The notes: a model not told the origin generated them from the letters alone. DNA of 33,631 bases from Desulfotignum sp. (GCA_021737695.1 JAIPDL010000038.1:1-33631), one strand, 5' to 3'; positions 1-8,598 are shown, numbered from the stretch's first letter. Program-made: numbers and translations.

Positions 1-42
1 TCGTACTTGAAAGGTAATACGCCTTGTGTCATATTGGGTGCA

Positions 43-123
43 CCTCGTTGATGATAGTTTTTTTCCTCAAAAACATTCTATCTGCTTGACCAGTCAAGCG
101 CAACGAGGTTTTTCTTTTTTTTT
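43..123 (+). terminator. Structured element ending in a T-rich tract, probable terminator for a plus-strand gene left of the window
   Basis: The arms CCTCGTTG (43-50) and CAACGAGG (101-108) are perfectly complementary and are followed directly by a 15-nt T-rich run (109-123). Between them lies a smaller hairpin, GCTTGA-CCAG-TCAAGC (84-99). The polarity fits termination of rightward transcription entering from outside the window, facing the leftward operon that ends at 164. The roughly 50-nt internal part is large for a plain terminator, so this could also be the 3' end of a structured RNA. Nothing else is visible in 1-163. Confidence 0.5.
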
Positions 124-163
124 GATGGTGGATCTGGGAATAATAAATACAACTTACTCCTTT

Positions 164-1294
164 TCAGGTAACTACGTTGCCCAAAAGCCTTTCAATGGTA
201 TCTGCCAGATCCTTTCGTCCCTGTTTTTTGAGCAGCGGAATCAGGGGGCGATAAAAAGGGGGTCTCACCCGGATGGTGATATCGAACTGCGCGATATCTT
301 CCGGAGTGACCTCATCAGCTTCAAAGGCCCGGGTTTTGTGCAGCAACCCCAATGCCGTGAGCTCGGTCATGGTGCGCACACATTTTTCGCATCGGCCGCA
401 ATTCAGTTGATCCGGCACATTGGCCAGACAGACCCGGAAATTCTGAAATGCCATATCCCACTGGGACACGATTTTAATTTTCTCCAGACGGGCCAGTTCA
501 TAATCCCGATGTCGAATTCTCACGGCATAGCTGGAGTACTCGGGATCCAGCAGGGGATGAGACCCGCAGGGATGCAGGTTAGCAATATCGTAGGAAGAAC
601 CGATGAACATCAGGTTGATACGTTGGCTGAAGCCATGGGTCATGGCAGCCAGGACCGCGCCGAAAAAACTGTTCAGCCACAGATCCCTTTCATCGCACAG
701 GTGACGAAGATTGGTGTATACCGGAACCAGGGTTGCTCCGGCATCTTCTGTGATCCGGTTAATGGCGGTCACAGCCCGGTCAAACACATGCAGTTTTGCC
801 CCTCGATCCCTTACCCCGCCGATATCAAAACCATGGAGAAAAAAACCATCTCGGATATAGACCGGATGGGTCTTTGGATAATTCAGCCGGTTCAGGCGCA
901 GAGCGGCAAGAGAGTCCATGCCTCCGGACATAACCATGCCGGCCCGGCCGGGATTTACCGGGACCTGGTGGGCATCGGCTGCGGATTCAACTAAAATCGG
1001 GGTATACCGGCCCTGGGTCCAGTGGGATAGAATGTGCATGGCCACGTGCACGCCTTCTTTGAGGAACGGACATACCGGTCCATCCACAAATATGCGTTTT
1101 TCTCCCAGATGCAGGGCCGGCAGAAGACACCCCACCAGAAACGCGTCCGGGTTGGCACCAAACCCCCGGCCATGATCTTTCGGGGTTTTTATGAAAACGG
1201 TTTTTCCAGGCAAGTCCCTGTCTTCAAATATAACCCGGGCTGAGGCTGTGGCAAAACCGGCATCCTTTTCCAACTGAATCTGGGTAATTTTCAT
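164..1294 (-). CDS. PP-loop (QueC/asparagine-synthetase-like) ATPase with C-terminal Cys triad, unknown substrate
   Basis: A 376-residue cytoplasmic protein. Residues 123-128 (SGGMDS) are the pyrophosphate-binding PP-loop of the N-type ATP pyrophosphatase superfamily, whose members activate a carbonyl or carboxylate by adenylation before attack by a nucleophile. Near the C terminus Cys299, Cys302 and Cys305 (CGRCEKC) form a metal-binding-like motif resembling the zinc site of QueC-type enzymes. The first ~110 residues are not recognised. It is not a canonical QueC: the length, the N-terminal part and the neighbours differ. It is the last gene of the leftward cluster, 50 bp after the ATP-grasp gene, and the ATG is preceded by GAGAG. 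Role by inference: an adenylating or amidating step in the same pathway as the ATP-grasp and GNAT enzymes. Fold assignment is firm, function open. Confidence 0.75.
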   Translation of the reverse strand: MKITQIQLEKDAGFATASARVIFEDRDLPGKTVFIKTPKDHGRGFGANPDAFLVGCLLPALHLGEKRIFVDGPVCPFLKEGVHVAMHILSHWTQGRYTPILVESAADAHQVPVNPGRAGMVMSGGMDSLAALRLNRLNYPKTHPVYIRDGFFLHGFDIGGVRDRGAKLHVFDRAVTAINRITEDAGATLVPVYTNLRHLCDERDLWLNSFFGAVLAAMTHGFSQRINLMFIGSSYDIANLHPCGSHPLLDPEYSSYAVRIRHRDYELARLEKIKIVSQWDMAFQNFRVCLANVPDQLNCGRCEKCVRTMTELTALGLLHKTRAFEADEVTPEDIAQFDITIRVRPPFYRPLIPLLKKQGRKDLADTIERLLGNVVT

Positions 1295-1344
1295 GGATAA
1301 CTCTCTTTTTTTTATCTGTGGATCGTGTTCATGAATGACCGTTT

Positions 1345-2247
1345 TTATTTGAGAGACGGCATATTGGCCTGGCGTGCGGCGAAATCAATGATTTCCATAG
1401 CGATATCAATGCCCGTTGCCGCTTCAAGCCCCCTGAAACCCGGTGAATAGTTGACTTCTGCCACACACGGGGAACCGCTTTTTTTTCCCATCATGTCAAT
1501 ACCGGCGATATCCAGACCGCAGGCCTTTGCCGCCGCAACCGCCATATACTTCCATGATGCGGGGGGATCAAACGCCGCAGCCCGGCCCTGGCGATGAATA
1601 TTGGTCCTGAAATCATCCGGGACCGGTAACAGTGTCATGGCCCCTGCCACCCGGCCGCCGATCACCAGAATCCGGGCATCCACCCGCCCGGACACAGGTA
1701 AAAATTGCTGCACCAGCAACCCTTTCACCGGATCCAGCCGGGCATTCACACAGGTGTCAGCCTGGGCCGGATCATCGATTTTAAACACCCCATCTCCCCC
1801 CATACCGCTGGGCTGCTTGACCACCACCGGATATCCCCCCAGACGATCCACCGCATCAAAAAACGGGGCCTTTTGGGTAACAAAACAGGTATCCGGCACC
1901 GGGATGCCGGCTGTTGCCAGAGCCTGAAGGGTGATATACTGATGCCGGGCAATGGTCACCCCCTCCAGGGTGTTGACCAGCGGAATCCCCATGGCCTGGA
2001 ACTGCCGGAGTATCACAAACCCATATTCGCCCATAGGCGATCCCTGTCGGGGCAGGACCACATCCGGCAGATCACCGATCATCGCATCGTTACAGCCGTG
2101 AATACCCGGACCCTGGTTTTCCAGCCCACAGGTCAGGTGATAGGGATTAATGAGCATCAGGTGATGTCCCCTGTGCCGGGCCGCCTGATCCAGGCGGCCG
2201 TTGGGATGGAACCCCAGGCCATGGATGGTGAGAACACCGATTTTCAT
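1345..2247 (-). CDS. RimK-like ATP-grasp ligase
   Basis: 300 residues with the ATP-grasp layout of the RimK/glutathione synthetase group, enzymes that form an amide bond through an acyl-phosphate. Visible features are the N-terminal pre-ATP-grasp domain (1-~95), the nucleotide-binding strand and glycine loop VVVKQPSGMGGDGVF (Lys144), the DFRTN segment near 212, and the metal-binding end with Asp251 and Glu264-x-Asn266 (EVNYSPGF). RimK relatives add glutamate or other amino acids to proteins, coenzymes (F420, methanopterin) or small peptides; the substrate here cannot be read from sequence. The ATG overlaps the stop of the upstream GNAT gene by 4 bp (ATGA), indicating translational coupling. 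With the PP-loop ATPase downstream it suggests a short amino-acid or peptide product. Confidence 0.85.
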   Translation of the reverse strand: MKIGVLTIHGLGFHPNGRLDQAARHRGHHLMLINPYHLTCGLENQGPGIHGCNDAMIGDLPDVVLPRQGSPMGEYGFVILRQFQAMGIPLVNTLEGVTIARHQYITLQALATAGIPVPDTCFVTQKAPFFDAVDRLGGYPVVVKQPSGMGGDGVFKIDDPAQADTCVNARLDPVKGLLVQQFLPVSGRVDARILVIGGRVAGAMTLLPVPDDFRTNIHRQGRAAAFDPPASWKYMAVAAAKACGLDIAGIDMMGKKSGSPCVAEVNYSPGFRGLEAATGIDIAMEIIDFAARQANMPSLK

Positions 2248-3248
2248 TGGATATCTTCTCCATGGGACTGTTCAGAGCCTGAATCGTTTTTCTTTTCAGG
2301 CTGGCGCATATGGGCGGGCATCCATATGCCCATCTGCTTGTTTGCTTTTTTGCTGAAATAGGTGGTGATTTTCCGGGTGTTGTTCCACCGGGCAATTTTC
2401 TGGGTGGCCAGATTGTCTTCATCAATGATGGTAAATATTTTGTATCTTCCTGCCCGGTCCGTCAATCCTTCCAGCAGTTGGCGCCCCACACCCAGAGACC
2501 GGTACTCGGGCCGCACCGAGGTATAGCCGCGCTCCACATACCCGGAAAAATCCAGGCCCGTGGCTTTTTTCAGCCGATGAATCAAAGCGGGCCGGGGATG
2601 CTTCAGACAGGAGCAGCCCACCATTTTTTTGTTTTCCATGGCATAACCGATCAGGAACGCATTTTCAAGATTGGACCGGACATGGGTGGTATCCACGGAT
2701 CCGCCGGCAGTCACCATGGCACAGACCTGATCCAGAAACTCCGGTGCCAGCGTTGATGGCGGTTCAAAATAAAACCCCACATCATTTCCCAGGATGATCC
2801 GGGTATGATTGTCCCATCTGAGGCGGGTCAAATAAGATGCCGGATACCGGGCCAGATAAGACAGAATGGCCTCAGGTCCTGAAAGGGTCTGCCAAAACGG
2901 GATGCCCGGCAGAGGATCTATTTTATCATAGGCATGAGACATGGCAGGCAAATGTGTGCGGTCATCGGGCCGGTCAAAAGAATGCACGACATGGGGATGG
3001 GTCAGGATATATCGCACCGGGGTGGTTTCATTGCCGTTGTCAAACAGATCCGGCCCGGACACATGGTTCCAGATACCTGCTTTTGCCGCCTGCCACAGCA
3101 GTTTGGTGGGCATGGATGTCAGATTTCCGGGGCACTGCCACCGGATCATTTTCGGTCCTTTTTCCAGCCAGTTTGTGAGCATATCCGACAGGTCTGAAGG
3201 CAGGGATGCATCCACCCGGACCGTCACAATGCAGGGAACCGGCTTCAT
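2244..3248 (-). CDS. GNAT-family N-acetyltransferase with extended N-terminal domain
   Basis: 334 residues. The C-terminal half carries the GNAT signature: a beta4 strand followed by the acetyl-CoA pyrophosphate loop in GYTSVRPEYRSLGVGRQLLEGL, with the R/Q-x-x-G-x-G/A pattern RSLGVG. A further ~140-170 N-terminal residues are not recognised and could be a second, degenerate GNAT-like or substrate-binding domain. The tail (about 310-334) is hydrophilic and probably disordered. Start and stop both overlap neighbouring genes by 4 bp, so it is embedded in one transcript with the HD-GYP protein upstream and the ATP-grasp ligase downstream. The expected reaction is acyl transfer from acetyl-CoA (or another acyl-CoA) to an amine; the acceptor is unknown. 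Confidence 0.75.
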   Translation of the reverse strand: MKPVPCIVTVRVDASLPSDLSDMLTNWLEKGPKMIRWQCPGNLTSMPTKLLWQAAKAGIWNHVSGPDLFDNGNETTPVRYILTHPHVVHSFDRPDDRTHLPAMSHAYDKIDPLPGIPFWQTLSGPEAILSYLARYPASYLTRLRWDNHTRIILGNDVGFYFEPPSTLAPEFLDQVCAMVTAGGSVDTTHVRSNLENAFLIGYAMENKKMVGCSCLKHPRPALIHRLKKATGLDFSGYVERGYTSVRPEYRSLGVGRQLLEGLTDRAGRYKIFTIIDEDNLATQKIARWNNTRKITTYFSKKANKQMGIWMPAHMRQPEKKNDSGSEQSHGEDIQ

Positions 3249-4366
3249 TTCCGCCTGTTTTGGTTCTGGATGATCATGGGTGCCTGGTTGATGAAATCCG
3301 CATCATCATGAAACGCGTCCTTGATTTTCAAAATATCTGCTTGCGCTGAGAAAAACACGTCCACCACTGCCGGATCAAAATGCGTTCCCCGGCCCTGCCG
3401 GATGATTTCATAGGATCTTTCAAGGGAAAATGCCTCTTTATAAGGCCGTTTGGAAGTCAGTGCATCAAACACATCCGCAATAGCGACAATTCGCCCCACC
3501 AGGGGAATCTGCTTGCCTTTCAACCCCCTGGGATACCCGGAGCCGTCCCATTTTTCGTGGTGAGTCAAGGCCACGGTTTCCCCCAGCCGGATAATCCCGG
3601 TGGTGGACCCTTCAAGGATCCGGGCACCGATAATGGTATGCTGCTGCATCACGGCCCACTCATCCGGGTCCAGTTTGCCCGGTTTCAAAAGAATGCGGTC
3701 CGGAATCCCGATTTTCCCGATATCATGCAGGGGGGTCGCATACAGAATAGATTCCGTGACCCTTTCTCCAAGCCCCATTTTCCGGGAAATGGCTGCCGCA
3801 TAATTGCTCATTCTCTGGATATGGGCACAAGTATCTTCGTCCTTGTATTCCGCAGCCCGGGTCAGCCGGTAAATCGCTTCCAGAGACACGGATTTGATAC
3901 GCGCAAACGCCTGTTCCAGATCCCGGGTCCGTCTGGTCACCTCAGATTCCAGTTCCTTCTGATAATTGCGCATATGGTCAGAGTAGGCTTTCACTTTGAT
4001 CAGAGAAGCCACCCGGGCCCGCATCTCGGTCTTGTCCACCGGCTTGGTCAAAAAATCATCGGCCCCGGCTTCAATGGCCCGAATTCTGTCTTCTTTGGCA
4101 TGCAGGGCCGTCACCATGACAATGGGAATGATGGCTGTTTCAGAATCGGATTTCAATTGCCTGGCCACGTCGTATCCATCCATTTTGGGCATCATGACAT
4201 CCAGCAGAATCACATCCACCGGTTCCCTGGATACTACGTCCAGTGCCTGTTTTCCATCCCCTGCTGTCAATACATGGTAACCCGCAGGCACCAGAATGGC
4301 CTCCATCAGACGCAAATTCCGGTCTTCGTCATCCACCACCAGTATGGTTGACTGATCGTTCATCAT
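3245..4366 (-). CDS. Response regulator with HD-GYP domain (predicted cyclic-di-GMP phosphodiesterase)
   Basis: 373 residues. Residues ~6-125 form a receiver domain with acidic pocket DDE (12-14), phospho-acceptor Asp56 (LLDVMMP) and Lys108 (TKP). A coiled-coil linker (~130-160) leads to an HD-GYP domain with His182, the His-Asp pair at 214-215 (LHDIGKIGIPD) and the diagnostic HHE...GSGYP motif at 269-279. All expected metal-ligand motifs are present, so it is probably an active enzyme that opens cyclic-di-GMP, controlled by phosphorylation. Two adjacent ATGs (4366, 4363) follow AAGGA; the second has the better spacing. It lies 19 bp after the single-domain receiver and overlaps the GNAT gene, linking the sensor kinase to the biosynthetic genes. 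Confidence 0.93.
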   Translation of the reverse strand: MMNDQSTILVVDDEDRNLRLMEAILVPAGYHVLTAGDGKQALDVVSREPVDVILLDVMMPKMDGYDVARQLKSDSETAIIPIVMVTALHAKEDRIRAIEAGADDFLTKPVDKTEMRARVASLIKVKAYSDHMRNYQKELESEVTRRTRDLEQAFARIKSVSLEAIYRLTRAAEYKDEDTCAHIQRMSNYAAAISRKMGLGERVTESILYATPLHDIGKIGIPDRILLKPGKLDPDEWAVMQQHTIIGARILEGSTTGIIRLGETVALTHHEKWDGSGYPRGLKGKQIPLVGRIVAIADVFDALTSKRPYKEAFSLERSYEIIRQGRGTHFDPAVVDVFFSAQADILKIKDAFHDDADFINQAPMIIQNQNRRK

Positions 4367-4385
4367 TATTCCTTTTCAACTGATT

Positions 4386-4775
4386 TTATACCGAATCGTC
4401 AGGCAGGTATTCCTTGATTTTTTCCAGAAATTCATGCAGACGAAACGGTTTTGAGATATAGTCATGACACCCGGCCTCAAGTATTTTTTCCTTGTCCCCG
4501 GGCATGGCATTGGCTGTCAGGGCCACCACCATGATATCTTGGGTGGTGTCATGTTGCTTGAGAATCCGGGTGGCTGACAGGCCGTCCATGACCGGCATTT
4601 GAATATCCATAAGAATAAGATCCGGCAGATGCTTCTTTGCCAGGGCAACGCCTTCCTTTCCGTTCATGGCCTCAAACACGGTATAGCCTCTGTATTGAAG
4701 CACATCTCGAAACAGCTTCCGGTTCTGTAATTCATCTTCCACAATCAAAATGGTTCTGTTTTTTGTGTCCGTCAT
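4386..4775 (-). CDS. Single-domain response regulator (CheY/DivK-like receiver)
   Basis: 129 residues consisting only of a receiver domain: acidic residues in VEDE (12-15), phospho-acceptor Asp57 in LILMDIQMPVMDG, a conserved Thr/Ala region (ALTANAM) and Lys in SKPF. With no output domain it probably relays phosphate or acts by protein contact. Its ATG overlaps the stop of the histidine kinase by 4 bp, which makes that kinase the likely phosphodonor. This kind of receiver often stands in for the receiver of a hybrid kinase; the kinase here has none of its own. Confidence 0.93.
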   Translation of the reverse strand: MTDTKNRTILIVEDELQNRKLFRDVLQYRGYTVFEAMNGKEGVALAKKHLPDLILMDIQMPVMDGLSATRILKQHDTTQDIMVVALTANAMPGDKEKILEAGCHDYISKPFRLHEFLEKIKEYLPDDSV

Positions 4776-7700
4776 GGGAGTGATCCTTCATCCTCGATGT
4801 CAGCATGTGACGGGCCCCGGGTTCTTTTCTGATTCACCGGAATGATGAAAGAAAAAATCGACCCTTTTCCCTGTCCTTCGCTGTATAAAAACATTTTCCC
4901 ACCATGAAGCGTCACCAGATCTCGTGTCAGAGGCAGTCCCAAACCGGTGCCCGGACTCTTATCCTGCCGGGTGCCGTGAATCTGGAAAAATGGTTCAAAC
5001 ACTTTTTTCTGATAGGCGGGATCAATGCCCAAGCCGGTGTCGGTGACGGATATTTCAATACAGGCCGCATCTGTTTCCGTGTCAAAACCCAACCGGGTCC
5101 TGCCGTGAACCTGTCCGGCCCGAATGGTAACAGCACCGCCATCCGGGGTGAATTTCACGGCATTGGACAGCAGGTTATACAGAATCTGTTTGAGTTTTCT
5201 TTGATCCGCCGTAATCGCCTGCGCCTGAACCTCCGGGGTCACCTCCTTTTCAAGGGCAATACCGTGTTTGGCCGCCTTTTCCTTGATCATGATCATACTG
5301 TTGTCAATCAGGTCTGACACGTCCACACGGGTCAGGTTCAGTTCGATTTTTCCCGCCTCCACCCGGGACAGATCCAGAATATCATTGATCAAAGAGAGCA
5401 GGTGTCTGCCGCTTTCCAGAATATCATCCACATATTCCTGCTGTTTGTCAACCAGAGGCCCGAAATACTGCTCCTTGAGTACCTCGGAAAACCCGATGAT
5501 GGCATTGAGGGGGGTCCGCAGTTCATGGGACATATTGGCCAGAAAATCCGATTTTGCCCGGTTGGCCCTTTCCGCAGCTTCCTTGGCCTGTTTGAGTTCA
5601 TTTTCATATTGCATCAACTGAGTGATATTTTCCTTCACCGCCACAAAATGGGAGACATATCCCTGGGAATCCCGGACCGGTGATATGGAGGCCCGCTCCC
5701 AGTAGATGGTTCCGGCTTTATTCTGGTTGCAGAACGTGCCGTGCCAGGGCCTGCCTGAAGTAATCGTCTGCCACAGCTTTTTGTAAAACGATGGCGGATG
5801 ATGGCCGGATTTCAACATCCTGGGATTTTTTCCTTTCACTTCTTCAAACGTGTAGCCGGTTAATTCGATAAATTTGGGGTTGGCATATTCAATATTTCCG
5901 TAAAGATCCGTAATAATTACCGTGGCCGGGCTCTGTTCAACTGCTGTGGCCAGTTTTACAAGTTCTTTTTCCGACTGTTTTCTGGCAATGACAATCCCCA
6001 GCTGGGTGCCGATCTCATCGAGAATTTCCAGCAGGGACGGATCAGGCCGCTGCTTTTCAGGACTGAAAAATTCCAGCACCGCCGCCACATGGTCCCCCAC
6101 CATGACCGGGAATGCAAACCCGCCGTGAAGTCCGGTCTCTCCGGCATGTCTGACCCGGGGAAAATCCGGGTAGATGCCCAGATCCTCGAACCATACACTT
6201 TTCTTTGATGTCAGCACCCGTCCGATCATGCCCTGTCCCGGGCTGAAACCCGTGCGTTCAGTGATCTTCCTGAATGTGGCAAACCGCGTGTCATCTTCCA
6301 GGTACCAGATATCTGTGGGAATCAAATGATCCGGTTTTTCATCATCTGCTTCATACACATGGCCCACCGGCCACCCCATGAACCGGGCAATACCGTCCAC
6401 GGCGACCTTAAGGGCTTCATTCGAGGTTCCTGCCGCGTTGGCAGCCGCTGCCACATCCTTGAGAAGCCGCAGTTTTTTCCGGCGCTCTTCCAGGGCTTGC
6501 TCGGCCTGCTTGCGAAGGGTAATATCATGGGCGATGCCCAGGGTATAGAGAAACTGCTTGTCCGGCCGTGAAATCTCTTTGTCCGACACATCCCAGTATC
6601 CCCGGGCAGAGAGCTGAACAAATGTAAAATTGAGTGCGTAATCCTGAGACCCGTGGTTTTTATGCATCAACCGGACATCCTGGTGCTTTTGTCGCCGCTT
6701 TCCGATCCGGCGCTCCACCAGGTTATGTCCGAATTTCTCCCGGTCTTCTGGATGCAGCAGATCCGACATGGGCCGTCCTTTGAGTTCGGCAGGATCATAT
6801 CCCAGCTGCCGGACCGCCGAAGAAATATAATCGATGGTCCCGTCTTCCATGATCCGATAGATAATATCCGGTGTCAGTTCCACCAGGACCCGGTAACGTT
6901 CTTCACTTTCCCGGATACTGGCTTCCGCCTGCTCTCTTCTGGAAACCTCCTGCACCAGCTGCCGGTTTTTTTGTTCCAGGCCCCGGGTCCGGTTTTTGAC
7001 CAGGTCCTCCAGATGATTCCGGTGATCGGCCAGGGCCTGTTCCGCCTGCTTGCGGTCGGTGATGTTTTCATGGGCCACCACCAGACGTGGCGCATCTGAA
7101 CTGCAAAAACAGGTAACGCGACCGATGAACCAGCGCTGTTCGTCTGGAGAGTGGCAGGGATATTCCATGGCAAATATCCGGGCATCACCCGCCAGTACCG
7201 ACCGGAGCCCCGCAGCAAAATTCCGAGCCATATCCTTGTCTTCACCGACTGCGGCATCACATACCGCCAGATAATCCGCCCCTTCACAAACATGGGTTGT
7301 GACCAGGCCGTTGGATTCTGCAAACCCCCGCCATGCCTGGTTCACCGCAATAATCCTCCCGGTTTCATCCAGCACTGCCACATGGGCGCTCAACGCGTCA
7401 ATGGTGGCAAATGCGAACTGTCTGGATTCCCTCACTTTCCGGTGCATCCGGTCCTGCTGAAGCCGGTTGACCAGAAGCATGCCCAGGAATACCGTCACCC
7501 ATGGATAAAAGATGATCAGCGGCAAGGTGATTTTCAGCAGCACTGCTTGGGCAATGCCCAGGGGCAGCATCAGCATGAGCCCCAGCATGACCAGGTGAAC
7601 TCCCAGCCCGAAAACATAAAGCCGGTGCCAGGACATTTCCGACAGCGGTGTTTTCAGATATCGTCGCCAGACAATCCCGATGCACCCGGAAAAAACAATC

Positions 7701-8032
7701 ACGGCCACGCCGGTCCAGGCCCCGGCCCCGCCCTGATACATCCGGAACACCCCGGTCATCCCCATGGCCACCCCCGTGGGGATCCATCCCAAAAAAAGTC
7801 CGGATATGCTCAGCAAAATCGAACGACTGTCAATGATCACCCCGGGGGCAACCGCCCAGGGAACGGTCATGGCTGCCATCCCGATGCCGCCGATAAAAAT
7901 GCCGAACAACACCTGGGTGTGGATTGTTTTTTTCTGGGGCCACCGGGCTGTGACCAGATCAAACACATAGGCCGTGGCCAGCAATAATGCCAGGTTATGA
8001 ATCATGTCCAGTACAGGCAAATAATTCATCAC
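4772..8032 (-). CDS. Membrane-bound multi-sensor histidine kinase (5TM-PAS-PAS-GAF-PAS-HisKA-HATPase)
   Basis: 1086 residues. Residues ~8-195 contain several hydrophobic helices with the look of the 5TM LytS-type (5TMR-LYT) sensor domain. PAS-like regions follow at ~205-325 and ~378-508, a GAF domain at ~540-685 and a further PAS at ~690-805. The kinase core has phospho-accepting His836 in FLANMSHELRTPLNAIIGF and an ATPase domain with the N box (LLSNAVKFTP), G1 box (DTGLGID) and G2 box (GTGLGLP). There is no C-terminal receiver. The first codon is GTG at 8032 with ATG at 8029 directly after; the ATG is the likelier start. The many soluble sensory domains argue for several cytoplasmic inputs; the ligand is unknown. 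It heads the six-gene leftward cluster. Confidence 0.93.
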   Translation of the reverse strand: MMNYLPVLDMIHNLALLLATAYVFDLVTARWPQKKTIHTQVLFGIFIGGIGMAAMTVPWAVAPGVIIDSRSILLSISGLFLGWIPTGVAMGMTGVFRMYQGGAGAWTGVAVIVFSGCIGIVWRRYLKTPLSEMSWHRLYVFGLGVHLVMLGLMLMLPLGIAQAVLLKITLPLIIFYPWVTVFLGMLLVNRLQQDRMHRKVRESRQFAFATIDALSAHVAVLDETGRIIAVNQAWRGFAESNGLVTTHVCEGADYLAVCDAAVGEDKDMARNFAAGLRSVLAGDARIFAMEYPCHSPDEQRWFIGRVTCFCSSDAPRLVVAHENITDRKQAEQALADHRNHLEDLVKNRTRGLEQKNRQLVQEVSRREQAEASIRESEERYRVLVELTPDIIYRIMEDGTIDYISSAVRQLGYDPAELKGRPMSDLLHPEDREKFGHNLVERRIGKRRQKHQDVRLMHKNHGSQDYALNFTFVQLSARGYWDVSDKEISRPDKQFLYTLGIAHDITLRKQAEQALEERRKKLRLLKDVAAAANAAGTSNEALKVAVDGIARFMGWPVGHVYEADDEKPDHLIPTDIWYLEDDTRFATFRKITERTGFSPGQGMIGRVLTSKKSVWFEDLGIYPDFPRVRHAGETGLHGGFAFPVMVGDHVAAVLEFFSPEKQRPDPSLLEILDEIGTQLGIVIARKQSEKELVKLATAVEQSPATVIITDLYGNIEYANPKFIELTGYTFEEVKGKNPRMLKSGHHPPSFYKKLWQTITSGRPWHGTFCNQNKAGTIYWERASISPVRDSQGYVSHFVAVKENITQLMQYENELKQAKEAAERANRAKSDFLANMSHELRTPLNAIIGFSEVLKEQYFGPLVDKQQEYVDDILESGRHLLSLINDILDLSRVEAGKIELNLTRVDVSDLIDNSMIMIKEKAAKHGIALEKEVTPEVQAQAITADQRKLKQILYNLLSNAVKFTPDGGAVTIRAGQVHGRTRLGFDTETDAACIEISVTDTGLGIDPAYQKKVFEPFFQIHGTRQDKSPGTGLGLPLTRDLVTLHGGKMFLYSEGQGKGSIFSFIIPVNQKRTRGPSHADIEDEGSLP

Positions 8033-8035
8033 ATC

Positions 8036-8049
8036 TTTGACATGTCAAA
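8036..8049. promoter_or_regulatory. Perfect 14-bp palindrome just upstream of the kinase start
   Basis: TTTGACATGTCAAA is a perfect palindrome ending 3-6 bp before the kinase start codon. It sits where a ribosome-binding site would be and could be an operator or a translation-affecting structure. A 14-bp perfect palindrome is unlikely but not impossible by chance in AT-rich DNA. Confidence 0.35.
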
Positions 8050-8155
8050 TTTTGTTTGACGCATGTATTTTTTTATCTTTGACATTATGATTTTGCAAGT
8101 GTTATTTTTTAAAGCTGAGACCGTTGACGGATTCCCGGATCTTTTCATTTTTAGA

Positions 8156-8184
8156 TTGACAAACAATTTCAGAATTTATAATAT
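8156..8184 (+). promoter_or_regulatory. Sigma70-type promoter of the rplU operon
   Basis: A perfect -35 hexamer TTGACA (8156-8161) is followed by TATAAT at 8177-8182 (15-nt spacer) overlapping TAATAT at 8179-8184 (17-nt spacer). The rplU start is about 75 bp downstream with an AAGGAG ribosome-binding site. A second, weaker TTGACA lies at 8079-8084. A strong promoter is expected for a ribosomal-protein operon. Confidence 0.7.
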
Positions 8185-8260
8185 TAAGAGTTTTTTAATA
8201 GGATTATGAAAATCGATAAAACGTGGCAAGAAGCATTGATTTGATAAGGAGAGTTTAACC

Positions 8261-8572
8261 ATGTACGCAGTGATCAGAACCGGCGGTAAGCAATACAAGG
8301 TTCAGGAGAACCAGATCCTGAAAGTTGAGAAACTGGCGGGAACCGAAGGTTCGGAAATTGAATTCAACGATGTGCTCCTGTACTCAGACGGAGAAACCAT
8401 CACCCCAGGCAATCCCGTGGTGGAAAATGCAGTGGTCCGGGCCCATGTCGTGGAACAGGGCCGGGACAAAAAACAGCTGGTTTTCAAATACAAACGGCGT
8501 AAAGGGTACAGAAAAATGCAGGGCCACCGGCAGCATTACACCCAGATTAAAATTGCGTCCATATCCGTTTAA
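8261..8572 (+). CDS. rplU: 50S ribosomal protein L21
   Basis: 103 residues, the usual L21 length, with the family start MYAVIRTGGKQYKVQ and the C-terminal basic region FKYKRRKGYRKMQGHRQHYT that contacts 23S rRNA. A strong ribosome-binding site (AAGGAG) precedes the ATG. It is the first gene of the rplU-rpmA-obg-nadD-rsfS block, a very conserved order in bacteria. Confidence 0.99.
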   Translation: MYAVIRTGGKQYKVQENQILKVEKLAGTEGSEIEFNDVLLYSDGETITPGNPVVENAVVRAHVVEQGRDKKQLVFKYKRRKGYRKMQGHRQHYTQIKIASISV

Positions 8573-8598
8573 GCAAAACACAAAAAGGGGATTGACAC

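Noticed and set aside
26-994. A 322-codon open frame on the plus strand opposite the PP-loop gene
   Set aside because: It has no recognisable motifs, runs through the probable terminator at 43-123, and is antisense to a gene with clear PP-loop and Cys motifs.
7151-7987. A 278-codon open frame opposite the kinase membrane domain
   Set aside because: Rich in His/Pro/Gln, no hydrophobic core or motif; antisense to well-formed transmembrane and PAS regions.
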